From positions 25,145 through 89,144 of the forward strand of contig DAIMZL010000003.1 in assembly GCA_036733965.1 (NCBI GenBank): a DNA stretch of 64,000 bases, given 5' to 3'. Shown here piece by piece: positions 54,175-63,451 of the stretch. Position 1 is the first letter of the stretch. Each line of letters starts with the position of its first letter. Under the pieces are notes generated by a model. It made no database searches. It was not told the origin of the DNA and was given only the letters and a program-made list of their open reading frames with translations. The translations under genes were made by a program, and so were the position numbers. This stretch comes from JAEXOD01 sp937930275. GTDB taxonomy: Bacteria; Bacteroidota; Ignavibacteria; Ignavibacteriales; Melioribacteraceae.

Positions 54175-54290
54175 AACTAAATCAACAATAAAAAATATAT
54201 TTTAATATACAAATATAATAATTTATTAATTAAGACTTAACACCAAAAATGATTAACTATTTTTTGTATTTGTAAAGTATATTTTAAAAG

Positions 54291-54330
54291 TTTCCCCTTT
54301 CAAATTGATCTAAATTTTTGAAAGGGGAAA
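54291..54330 (-). terminator. intrinsic terminator after TonB receptor
   Basis: TTTCCCCTTTCAAA and TTTGAAAGGGGAAA pair around a 12-base loop, between the TonB receptor stop and fluC. On the minus strand it is followed by a short T-rich stretch. Confidence 0.75.
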
Positions 54331-54361
54331 TAGAGGTGAGATAATATTAAATTAAATTAAA

Positions 54362-56479
54362 TTATTTAATTGCAAAATTTAGTGAAAACACAAAATTACG
54401 TTCCAATCCCGGTTCAATGTAAATTGGCGCTTTTGTTTTGCTATCTAAATCCGGATTAATGAATGCACTTGCAACATATTTTTTATTAGTCAAATTATTC
54501 ACAGAAATAAAACAACCTACATCCAAATGATCTTTAACTAAATTAAAATCTTTTATACCTAAATTAGCATTAATTATTCCGTAATTAGGAACTTCGATTG
54601 TATTTGCGTCATCAACAAAATACTTACCCATTCCGTTAAAAGTTACGCTAACAAGTGCATTTTTAAAGAATTCGGGTGAATAAGATAATGTAGCTGAATA
54701 AAACATATCCGGTACACCAGCAACTTTATTATCTTTGTAATTTGCATAAGTTCCGTACATCGGATCAATAATATATTCATCATATTTATTAGAGGAGTAA
54801 GTTAAGGTACCCGAAAAATTAACACCGTACTTTGTTGTCAAACTTGTACTTAATTCAGCTCCCATTCTGTGTGTTTTACCTGCCGTTATATAAAATTTTC
54901 CGCTATTATACGGAATAATATCATTCTTGATATTAATATAATATAATGCGATATCATAAGTAACAGATTGAATAGTATTTTCTTTTCCGATAAAATAAAT
55001 ATGTTTTGTCCCCAATTCATATGTAGTTGATACTATCGGGTCTAACAAAGGATTCAATAAATCAATTCCTGTAATTGCCGGATCTGTTTCGTTACCTGCC
55101 GGTACTTCAACACCGCCGCCTAAATTAAAATATACACTATGCGATGGATTAAATAGATAAGTAACTCCTGCTTTAGGTGTAAAATGCTCAAAAGATTTTT
55201 TCTGTAATCCTAATTCCGGATCAATAAAACTTTCACTATAATAAGTAACATTATCATAACGACCACCAACTAAGGCACTAAATTTCTCATTAATTTTTAA
55301 CTCATTTTGAAAAAATGCACCGAAGGTATTTGCACCTTCTCTTTTATTATCCTTTAAAGTTTCGCCTCTTCCTTGCGTAGCAGAAAGGTTATAAAATAGT
55401 ATTGCGCCGTCTTGATATGCTTCATCTAAACCGGCACTAAAACTATTATGCAAATTTTCGTTAAAGTTATATGTGTTGCGAAACACTATATTTCCGCCAA
55501 AATGATAACGAGTAAAATCTCTAAAAGTATTTCTTTCCGAACGTTGTAAGTATTTAGGATTAACAAACAGCATAGAAGAAATTTCGTTGTTTGCATTTAA
55601 CTTGTGTTCAAATGTAACACCCATTCTTCCTAATCTATTATACCTGCGTTCATCTCGTTTTAAGTAAGTAGAATTTGCCAAAGTTTGATCATTGTTGTAT
55701 TCTTCTAATGTTAAAGGTCCCGGTATTCTAAATAAATTACTTGTTCCTACTGCAAAAAAGCCCAATTTTGTAACATTACTTAAATCAGAAATAACGCCCA
55801 AATTTACAACCGTTCTTTTTCCGCTACTATGAACTCTCCAACCGTCAAAATTACTTTGTGAATAAGAGCCAAATATTTTTCCGTTAGAAAATTCAGATCC
55901 GGCTTGAACATTAATTTTTTTAAACCCAAAACTTCCCGTAAATCCTTTTATATTAAAAAAGTAATTATCAAATTCCGGAATTGTCGAAATATTCACAATA
56001 CCGCCGGCTGCATTTCCCCAAAGAGAAGAAGCGTTTGATCTAATAATTTCAATATTTTCTGCATTGGTAATATCTATATTATCAAATGATGTTCTTCCGT
56101 CCGGTTCTGTCTCCGGAATTCCGTCCATCATTACTCTAATTCCTCTGGAAGTTCCGCTGTTAGATCTATCGCCTGCCCCTCTTGCACCAAACCCTCTAAT
56201 TACTATTCGCACATCCTGTGTACCCGCACGTGATTGTGTTAACACACCCGGAACACTGTTTAGTACTTCATCTAAGCCATAACCTTTTGTTAAGGTTAAT
56301 TGATCTTTGGGTAAAATGGTAACCGCATAAGGTATTTCTATAGTGTTTTCGGCATATCTTGTAGCTGTTACCGTAATAGGTGCCATTTGATATTTCATAG
56401 TATCTGTTTTTGAAACGGTTTGTCCAAACGTAAGTCCGCCTATAAAAATAAGCAAAACTATGTACTTTATTTTTTGCAT
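54362..56479 (-). CDS. TonB-dependent outer-membrane receptor
   Basis: A 705-residue receptor with signal peptide (about 1-19), TonB-box-like APITVTATR, plug domain (VLNSVPGVLTQSRAGTQDVRIVIRGFG to WGNAAGGIVNIST) and a 22-strand barrel. The sequence resembles FecA/iron-chelate or related receptors, but substrate is not determinable. A hypothetical membrane protein lies 95 bp upstream on the same strand. Confidence 0.92.
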   Translation of the reverse strand: MQKIKYIVLLIFIGGLTFGQTVSKTDTMKYQMAPITVTATRYAENTIEIPYAVTILPKDQLTLTKGYGLDEVLNSVPGVLTQSRAGTQDVRIVIRGFGARGAGDRSNSGTSRGIRVMMDGIPETEPDGRTSFDNIDITNAENIEIIRSNASSLWGNAAGGIVNISTIPEFDNYFFNIKGFTGSFGFKKINVQAGSEFSNGKIFGSYSQSNFDGWRVHSSGKRTVVNLGVISDLSNVTKLGFFAVGTSNLFRIPGPLTLEEYNNDQTLANSTYLKRDERRYNRLGRMGVTFEHKLNANNEISSMLFVNPKYLQRSERNTFRDFTRYHFGGNIVFRNTYNFNENLHNSFSAGLDEAYQDGAILFYNLSATQGRGETLKDNKREGANTFGAFFQNELKINEKFSALVGGRYDNVTYYSESFIDPELGLQKKSFEHFTPKAGVTYLFNPSHSVYFNLGGGVEVPAGNETDPAITGIDLLNPLLDPIVSTTYELGTKHIYFIGKENTIQSVTYDIALYYINIKNDIIPYNSGKFYITAGKTHRMGAELSTSLTTKYGVNFSGTLTYSSNKYDEYIIDPMYGTYANYKDNKVAGVPDMFYSATLSYSPEFFKNALVSVTFNGMGKYFVDDANTIEVPNYGIINANLGIKDFNLVKDHLDVGCFISVNNLTNKKYVASAFINPDLDSKTKAPIYIEPGLERNFVFSLNFAIK

Positions 56480-56574
56480 AAAAATTCCGCCATTTTGTTT
56501 TAAAATGAAAAGTGAATAGTTTTAAAATAAAACCGATTTTATTATTCGATTTTTAAAACTATTAAAGAATAGAA

Positions 56575-57198
56575 TTAAGCAAAATTTTTAGGCGGGGGTG
56601 CCGGAATATCCAAAACGTTTTCAAGAGGATAAGCAAATATATGGGGATATTCTTTGCTTATGTCTTGAATATTCGGCAATTTTAACATTTCATCAATATA
56701 TCCGTCAAAATGTAACTTTTCTACAATGTTTTTTAAGGGTTGGCTTTTTGAATTATTACCTTTTTCTGCAAAATAATGCTCTAAAAACGATTTTTCCAGC
56801 ATATCCTCATTTTTATCGCTAATGCATAAAAAATAAATAGTATCACCAACCTGTTTTTGTTTAATAATATCAAACAGTTTACCAAAGTATTTAACCTCAT
56901 GTTTTTTAATGAACATAAAATCATCACTTTTTCCGTAATAAACCGATTTATGTATTTTTAGTATATTAAGGTACTGTTTATTAACTATACTCAATGAATC
57001 AAAGGAATTAATAAAATCAAAATTTTTTATAGCTCTATTAGTCGCATATTGTCTAATCTTTCGTACGCCGGCTTCCTTAAACTGAATATGTAAACCCGAA
57101 TATATTATAACATATCCGAAAGAATAAAATAATACGCAGATACCTAAAATTGCAATAAAAAAATATTTAACTAATGAATGTTTAATGGGTAAACTCAT
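56575..57198 (-). CDS. hypothetical membrane-anchored protein
   Basis: A 207-residue protein with one N-terminal membrane helix (about 11-33), a mixed extracytoplasmic domain and a proline-rich end (DIPAPPPKNFA). No family is recognised. The position just upstream of the TonB receptor suggests a linked role in uptake. Confidence 0.6.
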   Translation of the reverse strand: MSLPIKHSLVKYFFIAILGICVLFYSFGYVIIYSGLHIQFKEAGVRKIRQYATNRAIKNFDFINSFDSLSIVNKQYLNILKIHKSVYYGKSDDFMFIKKHEVKYFGKLFDIIKQKQVGDTIYFLCISDKNEDMLEKSFLEHYFAEKGNNSKSQPLKNIVEKLHFDGYIDEMLKLPNIQDISKEYPHIFAYPLENVLDIPAPPPKNFA

Positions 57199-57392
57199 TT
57201 AAAATAATTAAAACCTTTAATTGCAATATAAATATTTTTTTTATTTTATTAGCATTATTGGAACAATTTTTATATTTTGTTGTTAATAAAAATATGTTAT
57301 ATTTAAAATGTAAAAATTTTTGATAATTCGGAGGTTTATAGACACGTAATATCTACTGTTTAATTCAACAATCATTTAATTGAGAGGGAAAA

Positions 57393-57647
57393 ATGTTGCA
57401 CCCTGACGAAAGAAACAGCAGTAATAATCCATTATCGGATTTAATTAGCGATGATATTTACGATTTATTGGAAAGTAAAGGACTAATTAACGAAAAATCC
57501 GTTCGTGACTATATTATTCGTAAAAAATTTAAAAATCTTCGTGACGAAAAACTAAGTGCATCAGATGCTATTGATGCTTTAAGAAACGAATACCCTTATT
57601 TACAGTTTGATACAATTAGAAAAATCGTATATCAGATTAATAAATAG
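57393..57647 (+). CDS. small hypothetical protein
   Basis: An 84-residue charged, mostly helical protein (SDLISDDIYDLLESKGLINE, then VRDYIIRKKFKNLR). The middle resembles a short HTH-like helical pair, but no family was recognised. GAGAGGG 6 bases upstream of the ATG is a good ribosome site. Upstream of the DUF3098-BMC-P-dprA unit. Confidence 0.65.
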   Translation: MLHPDERNSSNNPLSDLISDDIYDLLESKGLINEKSVRDYIIRKKFKNLRDEKLSASDAIDALRNEYPYLQFDTIRKIVYQINK

Positions 57648-57736
57648 TTTTATTAAGTTGTAAAATTTTATTAATTTTGTGATTATAAATTACGCCCGTA
57701 AACGCGGGCGGTACTATTAACAATTGTCGGTAAATT

Positions 57737-58015
57737 ATGTCAAAAGTAAAGAAAGTTGTAAAAACTACAAAAGCAGCAAAACCTTCCCCATTTGAAAACT
57801 ATTGGACTAAAAACAATATAGTTTTAACCATTGTATCGGTAGTATTGTTAACATTTGGATATATTTTAATGTCAAAAGGCCCATGGGATAACCCGGTTTC
57901 ATTAACTTATTCTCCTATTGTTTTAATAATTGCGTATGTTATAGTAATTCCTATCGCAATAATGTTTTTTGGCAAAAAGAAAGAATCGTCAAACAACCCA
58001 GATTCAGCTGAGTAA
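57737..58015 (+). CDS. DUF3098 family two-helix membrane protein
   Basis: A 92-residue protein with a lysine-rich N-terminus, two membrane helices (about 29-47 and 60-79), the motif LTFGYILMSKGPWDNP and VSLTYSPIVLIIAYVIV. DUF3098 proteins are typical of Bacteroidota and relatives; function unknown. Its TAA shares one base with the ATG of the BMC-P gene (TAATG). Confidence 0.85.
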   Translation: MSKVKKVVKTTKAAKPSPFENYWTKNNIVLTIVSVVLLTFGYILMSKGPWDNPVSLTYSPIVLIIAYVIVIPIAIMFFGKKKESSNNPDSAE

Positions 58016-58293
58016 TGTTTTTAGCAAAGATTAAAGGGAATATTGTTTCAACCCAAAAGGACGAATATTTAGTCGGTCAAAAATTATTATTAGTACATCA
58101 AATAGATTTAAACGGAAATTTTGTAGGTACTAAAGATTGGATTGCATTGGATTTAATTGATAGCGGAATCGGTGATACGGTGTTGGTCTGTCAAGAAGGA
58201 GATGCGGTTCAACAAATTTTAGGTCATAAGAAATCACCGGCTAATACAATGATTATTGCAAATATTGATGATATTGATATTCCGGAAAATTAA
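58015..58293 (+). CDS. BMC-P pentameric shell vertex protein (EutN/CcmL/CsoS4 family)
   Basis: A 92-residue protein matching the EutN/CcmL fold: MFLAKIKGNIVSTQKDEYLVG, KLLLVHQIDLNG, IALDLIDSGIGDTVLVCQEGDAVQQIL and MIIANIDDIDI. Pentamers cap the vertices of microcompartment shells. It is translationally coupled to DUF3098 and lies 10 bp before dprA. No other shell or core enzyme gene adjoins it; the only other BMC genes in the window are about 49 kb away (7355-8694). Confidence 0.93.
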   Translation: MFLAKIKGNIVSTQKDEYLVGQKLLLVHQIDLNGNFVGTKDWIALDLIDSGIGDTVLVCQEGDAVQQILGHKKSPANTMIIANIDDIDIPEN

Positions 58294-58303
58294 GTGAGTT
58301 AGT

Positions 58304-59419
58304 ATGTTAAAGGAAAGGGTTGAGTTTATTGCAACAATAAAAGCACTACTTTCTATTGAAGGAATAGGCACTTCCAAATTACTTTCACTATATACTAAAT
58401 TTAGTTCTTTTGAGAGCATACTAAACGCCCCTGTTAACTTGTTATGTAAAGTTGACTACATAAACACCACACTTGCAGCCCGTATTTCAAAGATTAAATA
58501 TGAAGTAGATAATTTTATTGAACTTACATTTAAGGAAATCGATGAATTAAATAAATACGGTGCAAATATACTTACTTTTTGGGATGACGAATTCCCTACA
58601 TCGTTAAAAAGAATTTATTCCCCGCCACTGCTACTGTACTATATCGGTTCTTTGGAATTGTTAAATTCAGATTGTTTAGCAGTTGTCGGAACTCGCCAAC
58701 CGACTGCATATGGTAAGTTAATTGCCGAAAAATTTACTAAAGAACTAATTACAAAAAATTTAACTATTGTTAGCGGCTTAGCAAGAGGAATTGACTCGAT
58801 TGCTCATAGTACTGTCATTGCAAATTCCGGAAAAACCATCGCTGTTGTAGGAAGCGGCATTAATGTAATATATCCGCCTGAAAATAAAAAACTATTTAAT
58901 TCTATAACCGAAACCGGTTTAGTTTTAACAGAGTACGCTTTAGATACTCGCCCTGATCCTCAAAACTTTCCCAAAAGAAATAGAATAATTTCGGGACTTT
59001 CATTAGGAACTTTGGTAATTGAAACAAAACTTAACGGCGGAGCTATACAAACAGCCGGATTTGCGCTTGACCAAGGAAGAGAAGTATTTGCAGTTCCCGG
59101 TAATATCACCTCTCCGCAAAGTGAAGGAACTAATTATTTAATTCAAAGAGGTGAGGCAAAACCTGTTTCCAAAGCCGAAGATATTTTTGATGAATTAAAC
59201 ATACTGCATAATCCGCCGATTCCAATTAGGAAACCTATTTTTGATTTAAATTTGTTTGAACAGAGTATAATTGATAATCTTTCGGATATACCTATTCATA
59301 TCGATCAACTTTCCAATAATACCGGGTTTAGTACATCGGATTGCCTAATAAATTTATTATCGCTTGAGTTTAAAGGACTTGTAAAACAACTACCCGGAAA
59401 GATGTTTGTTAAAGAATAA
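58304..59419 (+). CDS. dprA: DNA-processing protein DprA
   Basis: A 371-residue protein with the N-terminal helical (SAM-like) domain, Rossmann core (VVGTRQPTAYGKLIAEKF, LTIVSGLARGIDSIAHSTVI, AVVGSGINVIYPPENKKL) and the C-terminal winged helix (about 315-371). DprA loads RecA on incoming single-stranded DNA. It follows the BMC-P gene by 10 bp. Confidence 0.95.
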   Translation: MLKERVEFIATIKALLSIEGIGTSKLLSLYTKFSSFESILNAPVNLLCKVDYINTTLAARISKIKYEVDNFIELTFKEIDELNKYGANILTFWDDEFPTSLKRIYSPPLLLYYIGSLELLNSDCLAVVGTRQPTAYGKLIAEKFTKELITKNLTIVSGLARGIDSIAHSTVIANSGKTIAVVGSGINVIYPPENKKLFNSITETGLVLTEYALDTRPDPQNFPKRNRIISGLSLGTLVIETKLNGGAIQTAGFALDQGREVFAVPGNITSPQSEGTNYLIQRGEAKPVSKAEDIFDELNILHNPPIPIRKPIFDLNLFEQSIIDNLSDIPIHIDQLSNNTGFSTSDCLINLLSLEFKGLVKQLPGKMFVKE

Positions 59420-59724
59420 CAGTTATGATTTGTGATTAATTTCTTATTAAATTTACCTCTTTAACCCCACGCACTACTTATAATTTAATTAGTTTAACAA
59501 ATCACCTAATAAAATGCTAAATAGTTTTTTATATATAAATAGTTTTTGAATAATTTTAATTACATGTTTTTATTACTTTTTTGTAGTTATCTTAAAAATC
59601 TTATAATTTTATTAACAATAAAAAACCCCTTCCCAATGTTTGAGAAGGGGTAAATTATTAATTAATAATTTTTTACAATCGAAAATTGTAAATATTTACA
59701 ATTTTTCATTCATGCAATTACTAC
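59420..59724. other. convergent intergenic region
   Basis: About 300 bases between dprA and the cytochrome gene. Only the terminator at 59621-59651 was recognised; no ORF or repeat. Confidence 0.6.
59621..59651 (-). terminator. intrinsic terminator
   Basis: Stems ACCCCTTC and GAAGGGGT around an 11-base loop, followed on the minus strand by a T run. It ends the T9SS-octaheme unit. Confidence 0.88.
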
Positions 59725-61128
59725 TTACTTCAATAACATTAATTTTTTAGTTTGAGTAAATTTCGGAGTTTTTATTTGATAATAGTAAATACCTGAGGCT
59801 AATTTTGTACCGTCAAATTGAACTGTATATACTCCGCTGTTTTGCTCTTTTTCAAGAATTGTTTCAACAAGATTTCCGATAGCATCATAAACTTTAAGGC
59901 TTACAAAACTTTCTTCAGGAATCGAATATTTAATTGTTGTTGAAGGATTAAACGGATTAGGATAATTTTGTTCTAAGCTAAAACCGTTGGGAATTTCATT
60001 AGTTTTTTCTTCAACTGATACCCAAGTTGTATTAAAACCAAGTTTTTGCATTTGTTCAACAGATAACGGAGTTGCATACATTAGTTGGAAACCGTCTGCT
60101 TCTCCTTTTACAAATGACCAATTTTTAGAGGCAACAACAGGAGACCCCGGATCACCGTTAAATGTTATAAAGTCCATTTTAAATGAACGTTTATAATCCA
60201 TTGGTAGCGGAACAATTTTCTTTAACCATGTTAATGTACTATCACTGCTATTCCATTTAGCAAACTGCATAATACCGTCCGCATTGTAATCTGAAATAGC
60301 ATCTATTTGACCTCCAAAGTTAGCATGACAATCAGTACATACTCTTCCCTCTTTTTTAATGTTATGTGGATGATAAGGCGCCATAGCAACCCAAGTATGA
60401 CCTTGATAACTTAAAGATTGGAAAGAAAGAACACCAACTTTTCCTTTTTTGGTTATATTCCCCAAAATCACAAAATCTTTAATTTGTTGTTTAGGACGTT
60501 TTAGATGATGCTCTACCTGACTTTCAAAATGGCAATTATAGCATGAAATTACTGCTTGAGCATGGCAAGCATCACAATCTAATTTACCGTTATGAGGGTC
60601 CCATGAAGCATGGCTTGGTAAGGTTGTTGTACCCGCAATATGACAATCTTCACAAGCTGCTTTTACGGCACCCGGTTCTAACATACTATTATATGTAGTT
60701 CCGTCACCATGCATATCTTGTGATTTATGACAAGCCCAACACTTCATATCGGCGGTTCTATGAACATCACTGTATAAATGTACCGTGATTTCGGCACCTT
60801 GTCTACTGTGACAAGTAAAACATTGGTTTTGGTCAACAGTCATATCCGTCTTATGACAATCGCTGCAACTTGGGTCGTATGTTGAATACGGATTACCGTT
60901 TGCATCATTTGATCCATGACATTGAACACATCCCATATTAGGGTGGGTCATCGGTACTCCCGTAAGTATTTCAAATCCTCCGGTTCCGCCGTTTTGAACC
61001 GTATTATACCAGTATGGTTTGCCGCTTCGGTTTTTATGCAAACTGCTGCTAAAAAACTGAGGTTGGGCAGATATTTCGCTTACAATAAAACAACTGATAA
61101 TTAAAAATAGTAAGTTTGTTCGTCTCAT
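59725..61128 (-). CDS. secreted octaheme c-type cytochrome with T9SS sorting domain
   Basis: A 467-residue protein with signal peptide (about 1-21), eight CxxCH motifs (CVQCH, CSDCH, CFTCH, CWACH, CEDCH, CDACH, CYNCH, CTDCH) packed into about residues 65-270, a beta-rich region, and a C-terminal T9SS domain (NYPNPFNPSTTIKYSIP from about 387, then VSLKVYDAIGNLVET and ASGIYYYQIKT). Family logic: T9SS cargo crosses the outer membrane and is cell-surface-attached or released, so these haems would sit outside the cell. An electron-transfer partner is not in the window. Confidence 0.93.
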   Translation of the reverse strand: MRRTNLLFLIISCFIVSEISAQPQFFSSSLHKNRSGKPYWYNTVQNGGTGGFEILTGVPMTHPNMGCVQCHGSNDANGNPYSTYDPSCSDCHKTDMTVDQNQCFTCHSRQGAEITVHLYSDVHRTADMKCWACHKSQDMHGDGTTYNSMLEPGAVKAACEDCHIAGTTTLPSHASWDPHNGKLDCDACHAQAVISCYNCHFESQVEHHLKRPKQQIKDFVILGNITKKGKVGVLSFQSLSYQGHTWVAMAPYHPHNIKKEGRVCTDCHANFGGQIDAISDYNADGIMQFAKWNSSDSTLTWLKKIVPLPMDYKRSFKMDFITFNGDPGSPVVASKNWSFVKGEADGFQLMYATPLSVEQMQKLGFNTTWVSVEEKTNEIPNGFSLEQNYPNPFNPSTTIKYSIPEESFVSLKVYDAIGNLVETILEKEQNSGVYTVQFDGTKLASGIYYYQIKTPKFTQTKKLMLLK

Positions 61129-61139
61129 TTATTCCTCTC

Positions 61140-61592
61140 TTATTTTATGGATAGTACTGTTTTTTTATAGCTTTTTAGCATTTTAATTACTTTATTTACC
61201 TTGGGATCTTTTTGATATAAAGTATTAAGTTCTTCAAATACGGATAAAGATTTATTTATATCGCAATAAAGCCATATAATACCTTTAATAATTAATATAT
61301 CTCTACTTTCCAGTTTAAATTTTTCGATATAAATTTGCTTTTCTACTAATTCAAAACAAGGACAATCGTCATTTACGGGGTCTGTATTTAATATAAACTC
61401 TAAATCTTCGCTTATCAAATCAATAAATAGTTCCCAGGCTAAATTAACCTTTCCCATTTGGGTATAACAAACAATAAGTTTTTTTCTAATTCCTTTATTT
61501 CTCGGATCAATTTTATAAGATTTTTCTAATTCATTTGCAGCTTCGGCATATCTACGAGCCATAAAGTACTGATTTCCTAACATTTCATTCAT
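61140..61592 (-). CDS. TPR-like hypothetical protein
   Basis: A 150-residue helical protein with TPR-like segments (ARRYAEAANELEKSYKIDPRNKGIR, YTQMGKVNLAWELF). No signal peptide. It lies 11 bp upstream of the octaheme cytochrome gene and is likely cotranscribed; a link to its assembly is possible but unproven. Confidence 0.65.
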   Translation of the reverse strand: MNEMLGNQYFMARRYAEAANELEKSYKIDPRNKGIRKKLIVCYTQMGKVNLAWELFIDLISEDLEFILNTDPVNDDCPCFELVEKQIYIEKFKLESRDILIIKGIIWLYCDINKSLSVFEELNTLYQKDPKVNKVIKMLKSYKKTVLSIK

Positions 61593-61910
61593 ATTAAAAA
61601 TACTACCCTATCTTATTTAGTTGATTATTAATTTTCAATTATTATGCCATACAAATATCAAATCATTTTTACCGGTTTTATGCCAAATTATTATATTTTC
61701 AGCAGCTTTAAACTGAAACAATTGTAACACATTTATCATATTCTATTATATTACAACAAGTTATTAGAGCTGCAACATTATGTTTCATTTTTTTTGGTAT
61801 TAAATGAATGATATTAAATATTTTAAATAATTTTCTTGCAAAAAGAATTTTTTTATTGTAACTTATATGATTATAATAGGTGTATTCATCAAACTAACCA
61901 TAGGTGAGTT
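61593..61910. other. divergent promoter region
   Basis: About 320 bases between the minus-strand TPR/cytochrome unit and the plus-strand membrane protein pair. Very A+T-rich; no motif strong enough to call. Confidence 0.5.
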
Positions 61911-62543
61911 ATGAAACATATTTTACTATTCATTATTTTTATTATCCTTTTTAAACTAAGTTTATTATTCACTCCTTTAAGTGAAGGTCTTTGGTCTATT
62001 TCAACAATATTTGCAATTATTTGGGTTATATTTTTAGTTTACTTACTCTTTCAGTTAAAAAATCTTGAGATAAAACGGAATAGTAAATTACTAATATTCT
62101 TAGGATTTTTAATTTTTGTATTTATTACATATCAAGGCTGGAGTAATTTACACAGTATTCAAAAATCTAATTATGACCTAAAAGTTGAAGCGAGTATAAT
62201 AAATAATAAAATTGATTTAAGAAACGATATTTACAATATACTTCTTAACTCACTTAATAAGTTTAATAAAAGTGCATCGAAGCAGACATTAAAAGATGTT
62301 TTTCTTAAAAATACAGAATTCGCCGACAAAAATTCTAATTACCCTATTATTAAATCAAAAAATACTAATTTAGTGATATTCGCAAGCGATGTTTCTAACG
62401 ATATAATTTCGCTTATAGGAATAGATACAACAGGTATAGGAAATCTGACCGGTTTCAAGAATTTTAATAATTCCGGCGAGGGGTATATTCAGTATAAGGC
62501 TACATTAACGTTAGGAGGAATAAGTTATGAACGCCAAAACTAA
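61911..62543 (+). CDS. hypothetical membrane protein
   Basis: A 210-residue protein with three N-terminal membrane helices (about 4-20, 27-47 and 60-78) and a soluble C-terminal domain. No family recognised. AGGTGAG ahead of the ATG supports the start. It overlaps the next gene by 17 bp. Confidence 0.65.
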   Translation: MKHILLFIIFIILFKLSLLFTPLSEGLWSISTIFAIIWVIFLVYLLFQLKNLEIKRNSKLLIFLGFLIFVFITYQGWSNLHSIQKSNYDLKVEASIINNKIDLRNDIYNILLNSLNKFNKSASKQTLKDVFLKNTEFADKNSNYPIIKSKNTNLVIFASDVSNDIISLIGIDTTGIGNLTGFKNFNNSGEGYIQYKATLTLGGISYERQN

Positions 62544-63297
62544 TAAAGAATTTTCATCGGGAAATTTTATTAATAAAGTTGCTTTCTGGATAACAATTAT
62601 TTCGATAGTTGCGGCAATTTTCCTACAAATATTTTTTCTAAAAAAGCAATTTTCTATTATTAATTTACCCTATTTAATAGCTTCCGATTTATCTGCTATT
62701 AAATATTTTACCGGCGGTAATATATTTGATTATTTTAATTATTCTACGGCAATAATTTTTTCAATAATATTTTTATATTTTTTAATCCCATTTTTATTTA
62801 TATTTTCTATTTCACCTGCATTAAAAATTTTTAATGAAGAAAAAAGCCTATCTAAATTATTCCATTACGAATCTTTCAATTTCATTTTTAGCAGTGCTAT
62901 ACTTATTATATTATTAATATTTACACTATATGTAAACTTAAGTGTAATTCCGTTAAAGTCTGACCGAGATAAGTTAGAGCTGCAAATATCAGAATTGAAT
63001 GATATTAATGCAGTTAATGAAATAGGTATTGCAATAAGAAATAAAATGTGCGTACCAAAAAGAAACCAAGGCTGGTATGGGATGAGTAATAACGAATTTA
63101 ATTTATTTAAGCAATTAACTTCAAATTTGTTAACTGAATTAATTTATACTAACAATAAAAGTATTTTAAGTAAAGCATCACCTCTTAAAATTGAGTTTAA
63201 TCACATTGAAATTAAAATTTTAGCCCAAAGCAAAAGTTATTATAAATTAGTAGTTACACCGGAAAGTCATTCGGTAGAAAAATTAGCCTACAAATAA
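62527..63297 (+). CDS. hypothetical membrane protein
   Basis: A 256-residue protein with about three membrane helices (about 17-37, 71-100 and 119-145) and a soluble C-terminal domain that contains conserved-looking RNKMCVPKRNQGWYGM. AGGAGGA before the ATG is a strong ribosome site. Paired and translationally coupled with the previous gene; together they may form a small membrane complex. Confidence 0.65.
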   Translation: MNAKTNKEFSSGNFINKVAFWITIISIVAAIFLQIFFLKKQFSIINLPYLIASDLSAIKYFTGGNIFDYFNYSTAIIFSIIFLYFLIPFLFIFSISPALKIFNEEKSLSKLFHYESFNFIFSSAILIILLIFTLYVNLSVIPLKSDRDKLELQISELNDINAVNEIGIAIRNKMCVPKRNQGWYGMSNNEFNLFKQLTSNLLTELIYTNNKSILSKASPLKIEFNHIEIKILAQSKSYYKLVVTPESHSVEKLAYK

Positions 63298-63300
63298 AAA

Positions 63301-63395
63301 AGCCGAACAACACAACTACATATGCAGTTACTTACCGCTGCTTCCTTCCGGACCTGACGGGGTTGGGCAACATACACATTAGTGCGTGTTCGGCA
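63301..63395 (-). ncRNA. ffs: signal recognition particle RNA, small bacterial (4.5S) type
   Basis: Contains the universally conserved domain IV sequence GGTCCGGAAGGAAGCAGC on the minus strand, with flanking helix arms (GCCGAACAC near 63394 and GTGTTCGGC near 63303) pairing end to end. The 3' end is followed by TTTTTT, which acts as the terminator. It is the RNA part of the SRP that binds Ffh. It lies about 57 bases after the tRNA-Leu gene in the same direction. Confidence 0.95.
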
Positions 63396-63451
63396 AACTT
63401 TAGATTGTAAATATACAAAATTTTTACGTACATCAAAAGAACTTTTTTATG

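Noticed and set aside
54175..54290. Fluoride riboswitch before crcB
   Set aside because: The A+T-rich leader has none of the conserved GGCGAUGG/CUGAUG elements; no support by eye.
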